The translations under genes were made by a program, and so were the position numbers. A stretch of 64,000 nt of DNA, from assembly GCF_042675705.1 (NCBI RefSeq), contig NZ_JBHTJJ010000006.1; one strand, given 5' to 3'. Of the stretch, positions 35,964 to 45,680 are shown piece by piece. Below the pieces are notes generated by a model that saw only the letters and a program-made list of their open reading frames with translations, made no database searches and was not told where the DNA came from. This DNA comes from Ruegeria arenilitoris. GTDB taxonomy: Bacteria > Pseudomonadota > Alphaproteobacteria > Rhodobacterales > Rhodobacteraceae. Numbering within the stretch: position 1 is the stretch's first letter; each line of letters starts with the position of its first letter.

Positions 35964-36962
35964 ATGGATACGCAGAGCTCAGAAAGCCCGGTGCGCACCG
36001 CGCATCTGCCGCAAGTGACCGAGCCCCGAAATCCCGGCATGGATCTGGACCTGGACTGGGTGCGCGCCGTGCAGGCCAACACCTCGGCAATCGAGCGCCG
36101 CGCCGCGACCCTGCCCGGGCGCCGGTCGGTCAAGAAAGAATACCAAGCCGCCTGGCTGCTGAAGGCGATCACCATGATCGACCTGACCACCCTTTCGGGC
36201 GATGATACCGAGGGCCGCGTGCGCCGCCTGTGCGCCAAGGCCCGCCAGCCCGTGTCACCTGCGCTGCTCAAGGCGCTGGACATGCCGCCGATCACCACCG
36301 GCGCGGTCTGTGTCTATCACGACATGATCGAAACCGCGGTGGAGGCGCTGAAAGGCACCGGCATTCCGGTCGCGGCCGTGTCCACCGGCTTTCCGGCGGG
36401 CCTGTCGCCCTTTCACCTGCGCGTGGCCGAGATCGAGGAAAGCGTGAAGGCCGGGGCCGAGGAGATCGACATCGTGATCTCGCGCCGCCATGTGCTGAAG
36501 GGCGACTGGCAGGCGCTCTATGACGAGATGAAGGCGTTTCGCGCCGCCTGCGGCGATGCGCATGTAAAGGCCATCCTCGCCACCGGCGAGCTGGGCAGCC
36601 TGCGCAACGTGGCGCGCGCCTCGCTGGTCTGCATGATGGCGGGGGCGGATTTCATCAAGACCTCGACCGGCAAGGAAAGCGTCAACGCCACCCTGCCCGT
36701 GTCGCTGGTGATGATCCGGGCGATCCGTGACTATTTCGACCGCACCGGCTATCGCGTGGGCTACAAGCCCGCGGGCGGGATTTCCAAGGCCAAGGATGCG
36801 CTGGTCTACCTGTCGCTGATCAAGGATGAGCTGGGCGACCGCTGGCTGCAACCCGACCTGTTCCGGTTCGGCGCGTCGTCGTTGCTGGGCGATATCGAAC
36901 GGCAGTTGGAACATTTCGTCACCGGGGCATACTCGGCCGGATACCGGCACCCGATGGGCTGA
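35964..36962 (+). CDS. deoC: Deoxyribose-phosphate aldolase
   Basis: A 332-residue class I aldolase, of the longer alphaproteobacterial type with an N-terminal extension of about 65 residues. It cleaves 2-deoxyribose 5-phosphate to glyceraldehyde 3-phosphate and acetaldehyde. The Schiff-base lysine is Lys232 in ADFIKTSTGKES. Earlier conserved stretches are MIDLTTLSGDD (71-81) and STGFPAGLSPFHLR. AAAGGA lies before ATG 35964; the frame's upstream extension belongs to the intergenic region. It is followed by the ALDH16 gene 11 nt away. Confidence 0.95.
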   Translation: MDTQSSESPVRTAHLPQVTEPRNPGMDLDLDWVRAVQANTSAIERRAATLPGRRSVKKEYQAAWLLKAITMIDLTTLSGDDTEGRVRRLCAKARQPVSPALLKALDMPPITTGAVCVYHDMIETAVEALKGTGIPVAAVSTGFPAGLSPFHLRVAEIEESVKAGAEEIDIVISRRHVLKGDWQALYDEMKAFRAACGDAHVKAILATGELGSLRNVARASLVCMMAGADFIKTSTGKESVNATLPVSLVMIRAIRDYFDRTGYRVGYKPAGGISKAKDALVYLSLIKDELGDRWLQPDLFRFGASSLLGDIERQLEHFVTGAYSAGYRHPMG

Positions 36963-36973
36963 GGACAGGAACA

Positions 36974-39307
36974 ATGACAGTCAAAGAGATTTTCGAGACC
37001 ATGGAATACGGACCCGCCCCGGAAAGTGCCGCCGAAGCCCTGGCATGGCTGGTCGATCAGGGCGACAAGTTCGGCCATTTCATCGACGGCGCCTTCACCA
37101 AGCCCGGCAAGGGTTTTGAAAGCCGCAACCCGGCCACGGGCGAGGTTCTGGCCAAGCTGACCCAGGCCACCCAAGCCGATGTGGACGCCGCCGTGGCCGC
37201 CGCCCGCAAGGCGCAACCCAAATGGGAAAAGCTGGGCGGCCCGGCCCGCGCCCGTTACCTCTATGCCATCGCGCGGCTGATCCAGAAGCATGCCCGCCTG
37301 TTCGCAGTGCTGGAAACGCTGGACAACGGCAAGCCGATCCGGGAATCGCGCGACATCGACGTTCCTCTGGTGCAGCGGCATTTCTACTATCACGCAGGCA
37401 TGGCCCAGCTGATGGAAGCCGAGCTGCCCGACGCGCAGGCGCTGGGGGTCTGCGGCCAGATCATCCCGTGGAACTTCCCGCTGCTGATGCTGGCGTGGAA
37501 GGTGGCCCCGGCGCTGGCCATGGGCAACACGGTGGTTCTGAAGCCGGCCGAATACACCTCGCTGACCGCGCTGCTGTTTGCCGATATCTGCATGCAGGCC
37601 GGTCTGCCCAAGGGCGTGGTCAACATCGTCACCGGCGACGGCGCGGTGGGCGAGATGATCGTGGCCGCGGACGTGGACAAGATCGCCTTTACCGGCTCGA
37701 CGATCGTGGGGCGCCGCATCCGCGAGGCCACCGCCGGGTCGGGCAAGTCCCTGACGCTCGAGCTGGGCGGCAAGTCGCCCTATATCGTCTTTGACGATGC
37801 CGATATCGACAGTGCCATCGAAGGTCTGGTCGATGCGATCTGGTTCAACCAGGGCCAGGTCTGCTGCGCAGGTTCGCGCCTGCTGGTGCAGGAGGGCATC
37901 GCCGAGCGGTTCTACGCCAAGCTGCGCGCGCGTATGGACACGCTGCGCATCGGCAACCCGCTGGACAAATGTATCGACGTGGGTGCCGTGGTGGATCCGG
38001 TGCAGCTGCAGACCATCAAATCGATGGTCGAGGGCAACGCGGTGGGCCAAGTTTACCAACCCGCCTGTGAGTTGCCCGCCAACGGCTGCTACTATCCGCC
38101 GACGCTGATCACCGGCCTCGAAACCTCGGACCCGCTGATGCAGGAGGAGATATTCGGCCCGGTTCTGGTCTCGTCGACCTTCCGTACCCCGGCCGAGGCG
38201 GTCGAGCTGGCCAACAACACCCGCTACGGGCTGGCGGCCACGGTCTGGACCGAGAACGTCAACCTTGCGCTCGACATCGCGCCCAAGCTGGTCGCCGGCG
38301 TGGTCTGGGTCAATGCCACCAACCTGTTCGACGCGGCCGCGGGCTTTGGCGGCGTGCGCGAAAGCGGCTTTGGCCGGGAAGGCGGCTGGGAAGGGCTGAG
38401 CGCTTATACCAAGCCCAAGGATAAAACCAAACCCTTGACCAAGATCGAACCCGTCGCGGGCGAAGGCGGCCCGGTCGATCCGGTCGACCGCACCGCCAAG
38501 CTCTATGTCGGCGGCAAGCAGGCCCGGCCTGATGGCGGCTATTCCCGCGCGGTCTGGGGCAAGGCGGGGCTGCTGGGCCATGTGGGTCTGGCCAACCGCA
38601 AGGACGTGCGCAACGCGGTCGAGGCCGCGGGAGGTGCGGCGAACTGGTCGAAAACCACCGGCCATCTACGGGCGCAGATCCTGTATTACATCGGCGAGAA
38701 CCTCTCAGCCCGCGCCGACGAGTTCGCGCATCGCATCGACGCGATGACCGGCCGCAAGGACGGCACGAAAGAGGTCGACGCCGCAATCCAGCGCCTGTTC
38801 ACCGCCGCCGCCTGGGCCGACAAGTATGACGGCCAGGTGCATGGCGTTCCGATCCGGGGCGTGGCGATTGCCATGAAGGAACCGGTGGGCGTGATCGGCG
38901 CGCTTTGTGCCGACGAGGCGCCGCTGCTGGGTCTGGTCTCGGCCATGGCCCCGGCGATCGCGATGGGCAACCGGGTGGTTCTGGTGGCGTCCGAGCCCTA
39001 CCCGCTGGCGGCCACCGATTTCTACCAGGTGCTGGACACTTCGGACGTGCCCGCAGGCGTGGTCAATATCCTGACGGGCAGCCACGAGGAGTTGGCCAAA
39101 CCGCTGGCCTCGCATCTGAACGTGGATGCGGTGTGGTCCTTCTCGTCGTCGGACCTGTCAGCGCAGATCGAGGTCGTCTCAGCCGGGAACCTGAAACGGA
39201 CCTGGGTCAATAACGCCACGGCATTCGATTGGGGCATGGACCACACCCGCCGCTTCCTGCAGGCTGCGACCGAGATCAAGAACATCTGGGTGCCCTACGG
39301 CGAGTAG
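36974..39307 (+). CDS. Two-domain aldehyde dehydrogenase (ALDH16 type)
   Basis: A 777-residue fusion of two ALDH domains. The first (about 30-480) is complete: PWNFP with Asn167, Lys190 in KPAEY, Glu263 in LELGGKSP and catalytic Cys297 in GQVCCAGSR. The second (about 500-777) starts like an ALDH (PVGVIGALCADEAPLLGL, MAPAIAMGNRVVLVASE) but has WVNNATAFDWG where the ELGGKSP Glu should be, and ends before a Cys motif, so it is catalytically dead. This architecture defines ALDH16. Downstream of deoC, it likely oxidises the acetaldehyde that DeoC makes. Substrate is inference. Confidence 0.9.
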   Translation: MTVKEIFETMEYGPAPESAAEALAWLVDQGDKFGHFIDGAFTKPGKGFESRNPATGEVLAKLTQATQADVDAAVAAARKAQPKWEKLGGPARARYLYAIARLIQKHARLFAVLETLDNGKPIRESRDIDVPLVQRHFYYHAGMAQLMEAELPDAQALGVCGQIIPWNFPLLMLAWKVAPALAMGNTVVLKPAEYTSLTALLFADICMQAGLPKGVVNIVTGDGAVGEMIVAADVDKIAFTGSTIVGRRIREATAGSGKSLTLELGGKSPYIVFDDADIDSAIEGLVDAIWFNQGQVCCAGSRLLVQEGIAERFYAKLRARMDTLRIGNPLDKCIDVGAVVDPVQLQTIKSMVEGNAVGQVYQPACELPANGCYYPPTLITGLETSDPLMQEEIFGPVLVSSTFRTPAEAVELANNTRYGLAATVWTENVNLALDIAPKLVAGVVWVNATNLFDAAAGFGGVRESGFGREGGWEGLSAYTKPKDKTKPLTKIEPVAGEGGPVDPVDRTAKLYVGGKQARPDGGYSRAVWGKAGLLGHVGLANRKDVRNAVEAAGGAANWSKTTGHLRAQILYYIGENLSARADEFAHRIDAMTGRKDGTKEVDAAIQRLFTAAAWADKYDGQVHGVPIRGVAIAMKEPVGVIGALCADEAPLLGLVSAMAPAIAMGNRVVLVASEPYPLAATDFYQVLDTSDVPAGVVNILTGSHEELAKPLASHLNVDAVWSFSSSDLSAQIEVVSAGNLKRTWVNNATAFDWGMDHTRRFLQAATEIKNIWVPYGE

Positions 39308-39334
39308 GGCCCCTTCCAAAGCGGGAGGCTCTAC

Positions 39335-40144
39335 ATGGACTTTGCAGGAAAGACGGTCGTCGTCATCGGCGGGACCAGCGGTATCAATCGGGGCATCGCC
39401 GAGGCCTTCGCGGCCTCGGGCGCGAAACTGGCCGTGGCCAGCCGCTCGCAGGAGAAGGTGGACGACACCATCGCCGCGCTGAAGGCAGCCGGCGCGGCCG
39501 AGGTCATCGGCGCGGCCTTCGACGTGCGTGATGCCGAGGCAGTCGCGGCAGGGCTGCAACAATTCCACGCTGCGCTCGGTGATTTCGACGTGCTGGTTTC
39601 GGGGGCGGCAGGCAACTTTCCCGCGCTGATGGCGGAAATGTCGGTCAACGCCTTCCGCACCGTGGTCGAGATCGACCTGATGGGCACCGTGCATGTTCTG
39701 AAGGGCGCCTATCCCTATCTGAAACGGCCCGGCGGCAACATCATCAACATCTCGGCCCCGCAATCCTATCTGCCCTACGAGGGCCAGGCCCATGTCTGTG
39801 CGGCCAAGGCGGGGGTCGATCAGATCACCCGCACCCTGTCGATGGAATGGGGCGTGGAAGGCATACGGGTGAACTCGGTCGTGCCGGGTTTCATCGAAGG
39901 CACCGAAGGCGCCAAGCGTCTGGCCCCCACCCCCGACGCGGGCGAGCAGCTGCGCCGAGACGTGCCGCTGGGCCGCTGGGGCACCCCGCAAGACGTGGCC
40001 AACGCCTGTCTGTTTCTGGCCTCGGACATGGCCAGCTATATCAGCGGTACGGTTCTCGCCGTGGACGGGGCGCTGTATCAGCGCGGTTCGGGTCAGTTCG
40101 GCCAGATGATGGGGCAGATGCTGCGTAGCATGAAAAAGGGGTGA
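39335..40144 (+). CDS. Short-chain dehydrogenase, 2,4-dienoyl-CoA reductase-like
   Basis: A 269-residue SDR with a Rossmann segment (GKTVVVIGGTSGINRGIA), the NNAG-like SGAAGNFPALM near 90 and NIINISAPQSYLPYEGQAHVCAAKAGVD near 140-165. The Lys of AAK is present, but the Tyr of the usual YxxxK is not: the position reads HVCAAK. That is also the case in peroxisomal-type 2,4-dienoyl-CoA reductases, whose alignment with GQAH-AAKAGVD fits well. The EWG block after it supports this. The gene is 27 nt after ALDH16 and may be co-transcribed. Confidence 0.85.
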   Translation: MDFAGKTVVVIGGTSGINRGIAEAFAASGAKLAVASRSQEKVDDTIAALKAAGAAEVIGAAFDVRDAEAVAAGLQQFHAALGDFDVLVSGAAGNFPALMAEMSVNAFRTVVEIDLMGTVHVLKGAYPYLKRPGGNIINISAPQSYLPYEGQAHVCAAKAGVDQITRTLSMEWGVEGIRVNSVVPGFIEGTEGAKRLAPTPDAGEQLRRDVPLGRWGTPQDVANACLFLASDMASYISGTVLAVDGALYQRGSGQFGQMMGQMLRSMKKG

Positions 40145-40213
40145 ACCGCGTCCGACAGGCTCGGCCGGCCTTGCCGAACACAGGCAGGGCCGTGGCCCCT
40201 TGGCAAGCCGCGC

Positions 40214-42862
40214 CTACTGCAACTGCAGTATATCCGGGATGCAGAGTTTTCTTTGTGCAGGCATCTGGTCTGCACCATCCGACCGCTTCAGCCTTTTCGG
40301 ACCATCCTTGACTTTGACCTTGGGCTCAGCGAGCGCGCCCCTCAGGGTCACCGGCCACGGGCTGCGCGCAAGTGGCTCGCCAATCTTTCTTGGCTGGATG
40401 TTCAGATCCAACACATTGTCCGTCAGGTCGACAGCGCCAAAGACGACGACCTGAACATGATCTGTTTCCAGCGTCGTCTGTTTCGTCTCGATTTTCCCGT
40501 TGGAAATGCTGATCGGCGCGCGCAGGCACACGATTGGCGCCACTTTCTGTTTTTCCTTGGTAAATACCCAGGGAAGAATACCCAGCCCGGCCAGGTCCAG
40601 AAGCTGGGTTTCGATCGAACCTTCGCGCATTGAAACCGTGGCGTTGCCACTCATGGTGCCGACGAATTGCTTGACGGTATCCGTGCCCCCCGTAACCGAG
40701 AAATCTGCGTACACCGTCCCGCTGGCGCCTTTCTTGAAGTTCAGGTTTTGCAGAAGGTCATCCAACTGCCATCCGCCCGCCTTTCCGGTCAGGGTCAGCA
40801 AATGCGCCTCATTCGAAAGATCCATTTGCCCGCTTACGTCGAAATGACCACCTCCGTATTCAAACTTCAGAGGTCCGGCCCGAAGCTCGTTTTCGTCCAG
40901 GGTCAGTTCGCTCTGCAAGCTGCTGATGCCCTTGGCGCCCTCAATGTGACGCAGGTCTATGTCGACATCTACATTCACACCCGACAGCAAAATGGCCCGC
41001 CCGATGGGTTTGAGGGTCACATCCCTCAACGGACCTGTGTCACTGTCGTCTTTCTCGGCATCTTCCTGCTCCGGCGGTGAACCACCTATCTTGCGCAGTT
41101 GGGCGGCCGCCTGAACGATGGTTCGGATTTGATCGATTTTTATCAGATCGCTCTCGATCGACCCCTGCAGCACAGGATCGCTTGTTGCATCATCAAGATC
41201 CGCCGCGATTTTCAAGACCGACTCGGAAACCTCGACATTGGCATTGGCATTCCAATCGGTGCCTTCACTTACCAGGTCGATTTCAAGATGGGCCCGCCCG
41301 GTGTCCACCGGCTCCAGCGACAAGGCCTTCAGAAGGTCCGCGCCCGACGGAACATCCACGTCGATTGCCAGATCCAGATTCTCGAACTTGAGGACATTTT
41401 CTACGGACCCGTGCACCTCCAGGTTCCAGACCTCGGTTTCGCTTGTCTGACCATCCAGATTGGTCAAAGCAAGTTGTTCGATGTTTCCGTTCAAATGAAA
41501 GTTTCCCGAAAACCTGCCCAGCTGGTCATCGAGACCCAGCAGTTCGGGCGAGATCAGACTGCTAGCCGGAATATCAATCAAACCTTCGGCGGATACGCCC
41601 TGCAACTGCAACGCATCCTCGACCGAACCGGTCAGAATTATAAACGGATCGGCGGGGTTTCCGATCCTCAAATTGATGTTGCCCACGCTCAGGGCGCCTT
41701 CGGGCGTTCTCGCAAGCTCAGAGAATTTGATCGGCGGCGGGCCCTCACCAGAGGTGTCCAAGGTGAAACCGTTCGTCTTGATGACCATCTGCCGTTGCGG
41801 GACCTGTCCCGGGACACTGTCGATGACCATATCCACAGCGATAAGCTTGAGGTCATACCGCGAGGCAGCCGGCGCCGGCTCGGCATCCTCAGGATACAGG
41901 CGAATGCGGGTCGTCAGAGAAACATCTTCCGGATTGCCCAATTCCCCAATTTGTCCGGTGACGGAAAGGCTTTGGCCACCATCCAGCTCGGCCAGAACAG
42001 ACAGGTCATCAATCCGTGCGACGCCGTCTGCCAGCTTGAATGATGCACCTACATTGCCCGAACCCTCCAACACGCGGTTGAGTTTCAGGACATCGAGCAA
42101 TTGACCCAACTGATCGACCTCGAGGATCGCCTTGACCTGAAGGCCGGTCTCCACAGGAATCTGTTGGGCTTCGACCGAAATCTGATCAAAGCTCAATGCT
42201 ACTTGGAACGGGTCCTGGGGCGGGAACGTGCCCTTCAGGTCAAAACTCTGACCGTTGAGCGACCCCGCTCCGACCGCCGAGGCAACATCGGTTTCGGCAT
42301 CGCGCTGAAAAACCAGTTCTGGAAGCTGCAAGTCCAGTCCTATGCCGTTCAGGTCGTTCTGATAAAGTACAGTGACATCCTTCAGGTCGATCGTGCGATC
42401 CGTCAGAATTCCGGCCAAAGGCTGGGTCGGACGTTCCGAAGCCTTGTCGGTTTCGGCCCCGGTGCGCGAAAAGGACTGCCAGTTGGTCACGCCTTCTTCG
42501 TCTGTGATCAGGTTCAGATGAACTCCCGACACTGAAAGATTGCTCACCGACAGCTTGCTGTTCCACAGGTCCCGTGCAGATACTTCGAATTCGATCTGAT
42601 CGATCGCCGCCAGATCCGCCTCGGCTTTGGGCGTAGCGGGCAGAACCAGTCCAGCTGCCGAAACCTGCAACTGACGGCCAAGGCCCAAACGCACCTCATC
42701 CTCAATCAAGACCTGCTGGCCCAGCTTCCTTGAGATCAGGTTCTCAACGAAACTGGTCCGCACCGACGAGAACAAAGCGGACGACAGAAATAGCCAAGCC
42801 GCGGCAAAAACAAAAAGCGCGACCGCGCAACAGATCAAGACACCTTTGACAATTATTCGCAC
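40214..42862 (-). CDS. AsmA-family envelope protein
   Basis: An 882-residue protein anchored by one N-terminal membrane helix (VLICCAVALFVFAAAWLFLS). It has an N-terminal AsmA segment (RKLGQQVLIEDEVRLGLGRQLQVSAAGLVL) followed by long stretches of alternating beta strands, and a C-terminal AsmA_2-type region (QFVGTMSGNATVSMREG, LLDLAGLGILPWVFT, LDLNIQPRKIG). AsmA-like proteins are beta-taco structures in the inner membrane and periplasm that are implicated in phospholipid transport to the outer membrane or in outer membrane protein maturation. It is divergent from the K+ channel gene. A convergent, gene-free 69-nt gap separates it from the SDR. Confidence 0.85.
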   Translation of the reverse strand: MRIIVKGVLICCAVALFVFAAAWLFLSSALFSSVRTSFVENLISRKLGQQVLIEDEVRLGLGRQLQVSAAGLVLPATPKAEADLAAIDQIEFEVSARDLWNSKLSVSNLSVSGVHLNLITDEEGVTNWQSFSRTGAETDKASERPTQPLAGILTDRTIDLKDVTVLYQNDLNGIGLDLQLPELVFQRDAETDVASAVGAGSLNGQSFDLKGTFPPQDPFQVALSFDQISVEAQQIPVETGLQVKAILEVDQLGQLLDVLKLNRVLEGSGNVGASFKLADGVARIDDLSVLAELDGGQSLSVTGQIGELGNPEDVSLTTRIRLYPEDAEPAPAASRYDLKLIAVDMVIDSVPGQVPQRQMVIKTNGFTLDTSGEGPPPIKFSELARTPEGALSVGNINLRIGNPADPFIILTGSVEDALQLQGVSAEGLIDIPASSLISPELLGLDDQLGRFSGNFHLNGNIEQLALTNLDGQTSETEVWNLEVHGSVENVLKFENLDLAIDVDVPSGADLLKALSLEPVDTGRAHLEIDLVSEGTDWNANANVEVSESVLKIAADLDDATSDPVLQGSIESDLIKIDQIRTIVQAAAQLRKIGGSPPEQEDAEKDDSDTGPLRDVTLKPIGRAILLSGVNVDVDIDLRHIEGAKGISSLQSELTLDENELRAGPLKFEYGGGHFDVSGQMDLSNEAHLLTLTGKAGGWQLDDLLQNLNFKKGASGTVYADFSVTGGTDTVKQFVGTMSGNATVSMREGSIETQLLDLAGLGILPWVFTKEKQKVAPIVCLRAPISISNGKIETKQTTLETDHVQVVVFGAVDLTDNVLDLNIQPRKIGEPLARSPWPVTLRGALAEPKVKVKDGPKRLKRSDGADQMPAQRKLCIPDILQLQ

Positions 42863-43047
42863 GTTATCCCTCAGTGTCCCGATTCAGCATGTGATTACCC
42901 TAGAGCATTTATCCATCATGTTAATGGAATACATGTTTCGCACGCCTTCTCAGACCACGAAATCGCCATTGCCCTGGCCAACTCACCCTTTGGATTCACA
43001 CATCCATACAATTACTGCTATACGTGAATTCTTTTGCGAATGAGGGC

Positions 43048-43377
43048 ATGATGAATTCACTGACCAGAATTACGCGTGGGATAGGCGTCGCTTTCAAGGA
43101 CGGCAGAGTGAAAGGCATACTCGCCTTCACCGTCGGAATGATCCTTTGGGCGTCAGTGTTCTACCATTTTGTCGAGGGGTGGAGCTGGTTGGACTCCGTC
43201 TATTTTTCCGTAGTGACGATCTCGACAGTGGGTTTTGGCGACTTTTCTCCTGAAACCGCTGCGGGAAAGATCTTTACGATGGCGTACATAATCGTGGGTC
43301 TGGGTATCTTCGTCACCGCCGCCACGACCGTGGCCGACACGATCCTGTCCCAAGACGACGAGACCCCGCAAAAATAG
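43048..43377 (+). CDS. Small potassium channel (two-helix pore type)
   Basis: A 109-residue protein with two hydrophobic helices (ILAFTVGMILWASVFYHFVEG and IFTMAYIIVGLGIFVTAATT) flanking the pore signature TISTVGFGDFSP. The selectivity filter is TVGFGD, typical of bacterial K+ channels, with no regulatory RCK domain, so it is a minimal KcsA-like channel. Starts at GTG 43024, ATG 43048 or ATG 43051 are possible; GAGGG before 43048 favours the second. It could be the first gene of the following efflux block, separated by 163 nt of AT-rich DNA. Confidence 0.85.
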   Translation: MMNSLTRITRGIGVAFKDGRVKGILAFTVGMILWASVFYHFVEGWSWLDSVYFSVVTISTVGFGDFSPETAAGKIFTMAYIIVGLGIFVTAATTVADTILSQDDETPQK

Positions 43378-43540
43378 GGTCTGACCAAAGTGTGCCACGG
43401 CGTGTTTTGCGCCCCACGATCCGCTTGCAAATTGGGGGCTGAGTAAACCACCGCACTGCCGGGCATCCCCTAAAAGCTCAAAAATATACATATTTACTTT
43501 TTTGAGTGTAACATACGAAAAAACATACCAGGGGGATGGA

Positions 43541-44619
43541 ATGGAAAAGACTCAGGACGCAAAGATTGTCGACCTTGCGATAAGGTTGCTGTTTCTCGGG
43601 CTGTTTCTCTACAGCGCCTTGGTCATGGTCGCCCCGCTTGCAAGCGTGGTCATCTGGGCCACAATTCTTTGCGTTGCGCTTTATCCGGCCTTCGATTGGC
43701 TTCAGTCCAAGCTGGGGGACGGAAGAAGCTGGCAACGACGATCCTGGTTTTGCTGGGTCTGGTTCTCACACTGGGGCCGGTCGCAACGGCGGTATCTGGG
43801 GCCGCGGAACTGGGGTCCGAGTTTGCCGAGCAAGCTGACAAGGGCGAGTTGAAAATACCGCCGGCGCCGGAAGGCCTGAAGGATCTGCCTCTGGTCGGCG
43901 CCAAGCTTGCCGATGCCTGGGGCATGTTCGAACGGAACCTCGATGGTGCGCTTGCAAAATACGGCGCGCAAATCCTCGAGATCACCAAATCGCTCTTTGG
44001 CAAAGTTCTGGGGATCGGAATCGGGCTTCTCGGCCTTGCGCTGTCGGTGGTGATCATGGGCGCCCTGTTCAGCCCCGGACCGGATCTGGTGCAGGGCCTT
44101 CAGCGCTTTGCCAACCGCGTATTTGCGCCACGCGGCGGCGAATTCGTCACTCTGGCAGGGGCCACGATCCGGAACGTGACCAAGGGCGTAATCGGCGTTG
44201 CTGCTATTCAGGCCGTTGTTGTCTGGGTCTTGTTGGCGCTGTTCGGGATATCCTCGGCCGCGACGCTGGCGTTCATCTGCCTGATCCTCTCGATCATCCA
44301 GATCGGCCCCGGCCTCGTTCTTCTGCCGCTGGTCATCTATGCATGGAGCTCCATGTCCGGCGGAGCGGCGCTGATCTTCACCGTTCTGGCCATTCCCGTC
44401 AGCATAATGGACAGCTTCCTGCGGCCAGTTTTCATCTCAAAAGGCCTGGAGACACCGATGCTCGTGATCCTCATCGGGGTTCTGGGCGGGATGATGGCCT
44501 ATGGCCTGATCGGCATCTTCATGGGGCCGGTCTTGTTCGCCGTCTTCTACGAGTTGTTCAAGGTCTGGATCGACGCTTCACCAGCAGCCGATGACACCGC
44601 CGAGGGAGCCGCAAAATGA
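43541..44619 (+). pseudogene. AI-2E-family transporter (PerM type), interrupted by a single frameshift
   Basis: A multi-helix exporter of the AI-2E family, about 358 residues if intact. The first 59 residues (MEKTQDAKIVDLAIRLLFLGLF on to AFDWLQSKLG) read in one frame. The rest, from GGRKKLATTILVLLGLVLTLG to the C terminus, continues in the minus-one frame. The shift falls in a run of five Gs at 43714-43718; one more G would restore a continuous reading (QSKLGGRKKLATT). It overlaps the HlyD gene by 4 nt. It could be a true frameshift mutation, an assembly indel or minus-one slippage at CTG-GGG-GAC. Confidence 0.82.
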
Positions 44620-45680
44620 GGAAGACGATCTGGACGACACTGGCCGTCATTCTCATCTTCCTCACCTGGTATCTGGTTGCTGATCGAAAGACACCGTTCA
44701 GCGGGAATGCGCGGGTAAAGGCCGTGGCGACCCAAATCGTTCCGCAGGTCACGGGAACCGTGATCGAAGTATTGGTGGAAAACGGACAGATCGTTTCGGT
44801 CGGCGATCTGCTGGTTCGGATCGACCCGAGACCCTACGAGATTGATCGCGACAGAGCCCAGGCCGACCTTGAGGCGGCCACTCAGGAGGTCGGCGCATCC
44901 TCGGCCGAGGTAAGTGCGGCGCAAGCCAAGTTGGCCCGCGCGCAGAGCGATCTGGATACGATGCGCATTCAGACGGAACGAGTCTTCGCGCTCGAGAAGA
45001 AAGGGCTGATTTCCATCTCGAAAGCCGACGATGCCCGAGGCCAGCTGGCCGAGTCCGAGGCGAACTATGAAAACGCCAAAGCGGATCTGGAGAAGGCCAA
45101 GCAAAGGCTTGGGGACGAAGGGAATGAGAATCCCAAAATCCAACGTGCCTTGGCGGCTTTGGCCGATGCAGAGCTCAATCTGGAATGGACCGAACTGCGC
45201 GCGCCGGCTACGGGCGTCATATCCAACTTGTTGATTGCGCCCGGCACATACGCCCGGTCCGGCCAGGATCTGCTGACCTTTCTTGATGCGACGGACGTGT
45301 GGATCGAGGCGTATTTCACCGAGAACAATCTGGGGCGCGCCACCGTCGGGTCTCCGGTGGATGTCGTGCTGGATATGCACCCCGGTCAGATCATCCCGGG
45401 CAAAATCGAAAGCTTCAGCGCGGCGGTCTCGCTGAGTGGCGGCGACACACCCGGACAATTGGCAAGCCCGCCGAGCACCAAAGGCTTTCTGCGTGAACCT
45501 GAACGGTTTCCCGTGCGCATCATACTGCCGGGCTACGAGGCCGGAAGCGCGGAAGACGACCTCAGGTTTCAGTTGAACGGTCAGGCGGATGTCATCATGT
45601 ACCTCAGCGACAACGGGATACTGAACGCGGTCGGTCGGACATACATTCGTTTGGTTTCGATCTTTTCTTATGCGTACTGA
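44616..45680 (+). CDS. HlyD/EmrA-family membrane fusion protein
   Basis: A 354-residue periplasmic adaptor with an N-terminal helix (IWTTLAVILIFLTWYLV). Its lipoyl/barrel-sandwich half motifs are VTGTVIEVLVENGQIVSVGDLLVRIDPRPYE near 50 and LRAPATGVISNLLIAPGTYARSGQ near 205, enclosing a coiled-coil hairpin of 110 or so residues. This is the class that links an inner-membrane exporter with an outer-membrane channel. The ATG overlaps the AI-2E gene end by 4 nt (ATGA) and the DUF2955 gene by 11 nt, showing tight coupling. Confidence 0.9.
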   Translation: MRKTIWTTLAVILIFLTWYLVADRKTPFSGNARVKAVATQIVPQVTGTVIEVLVENGQIVSVGDLLVRIDPRPYEIDRDRAQADLEAATQEVGASSAEVSAAQAKLARAQSDLDTMRIQTERVFALEKKGLISISKADDARGQLAESEANYENAKADLEKAKQRLGDEGNENPKIQRALAALADAELNLEWTELRAPATGVISNLLIAPGTYARSGQDLLTFLDATDVWIEAYFTENNLGRATVGSPVDVVLDMHPGQIIPGKIESFSAAVSLSGGDTPGQLASPPSTKGFLREPERFPVRIILPGYEAGSAEDDLRFQLNGQADVIMYLSDNGILNAVGRTYIRLVSIFSYAY

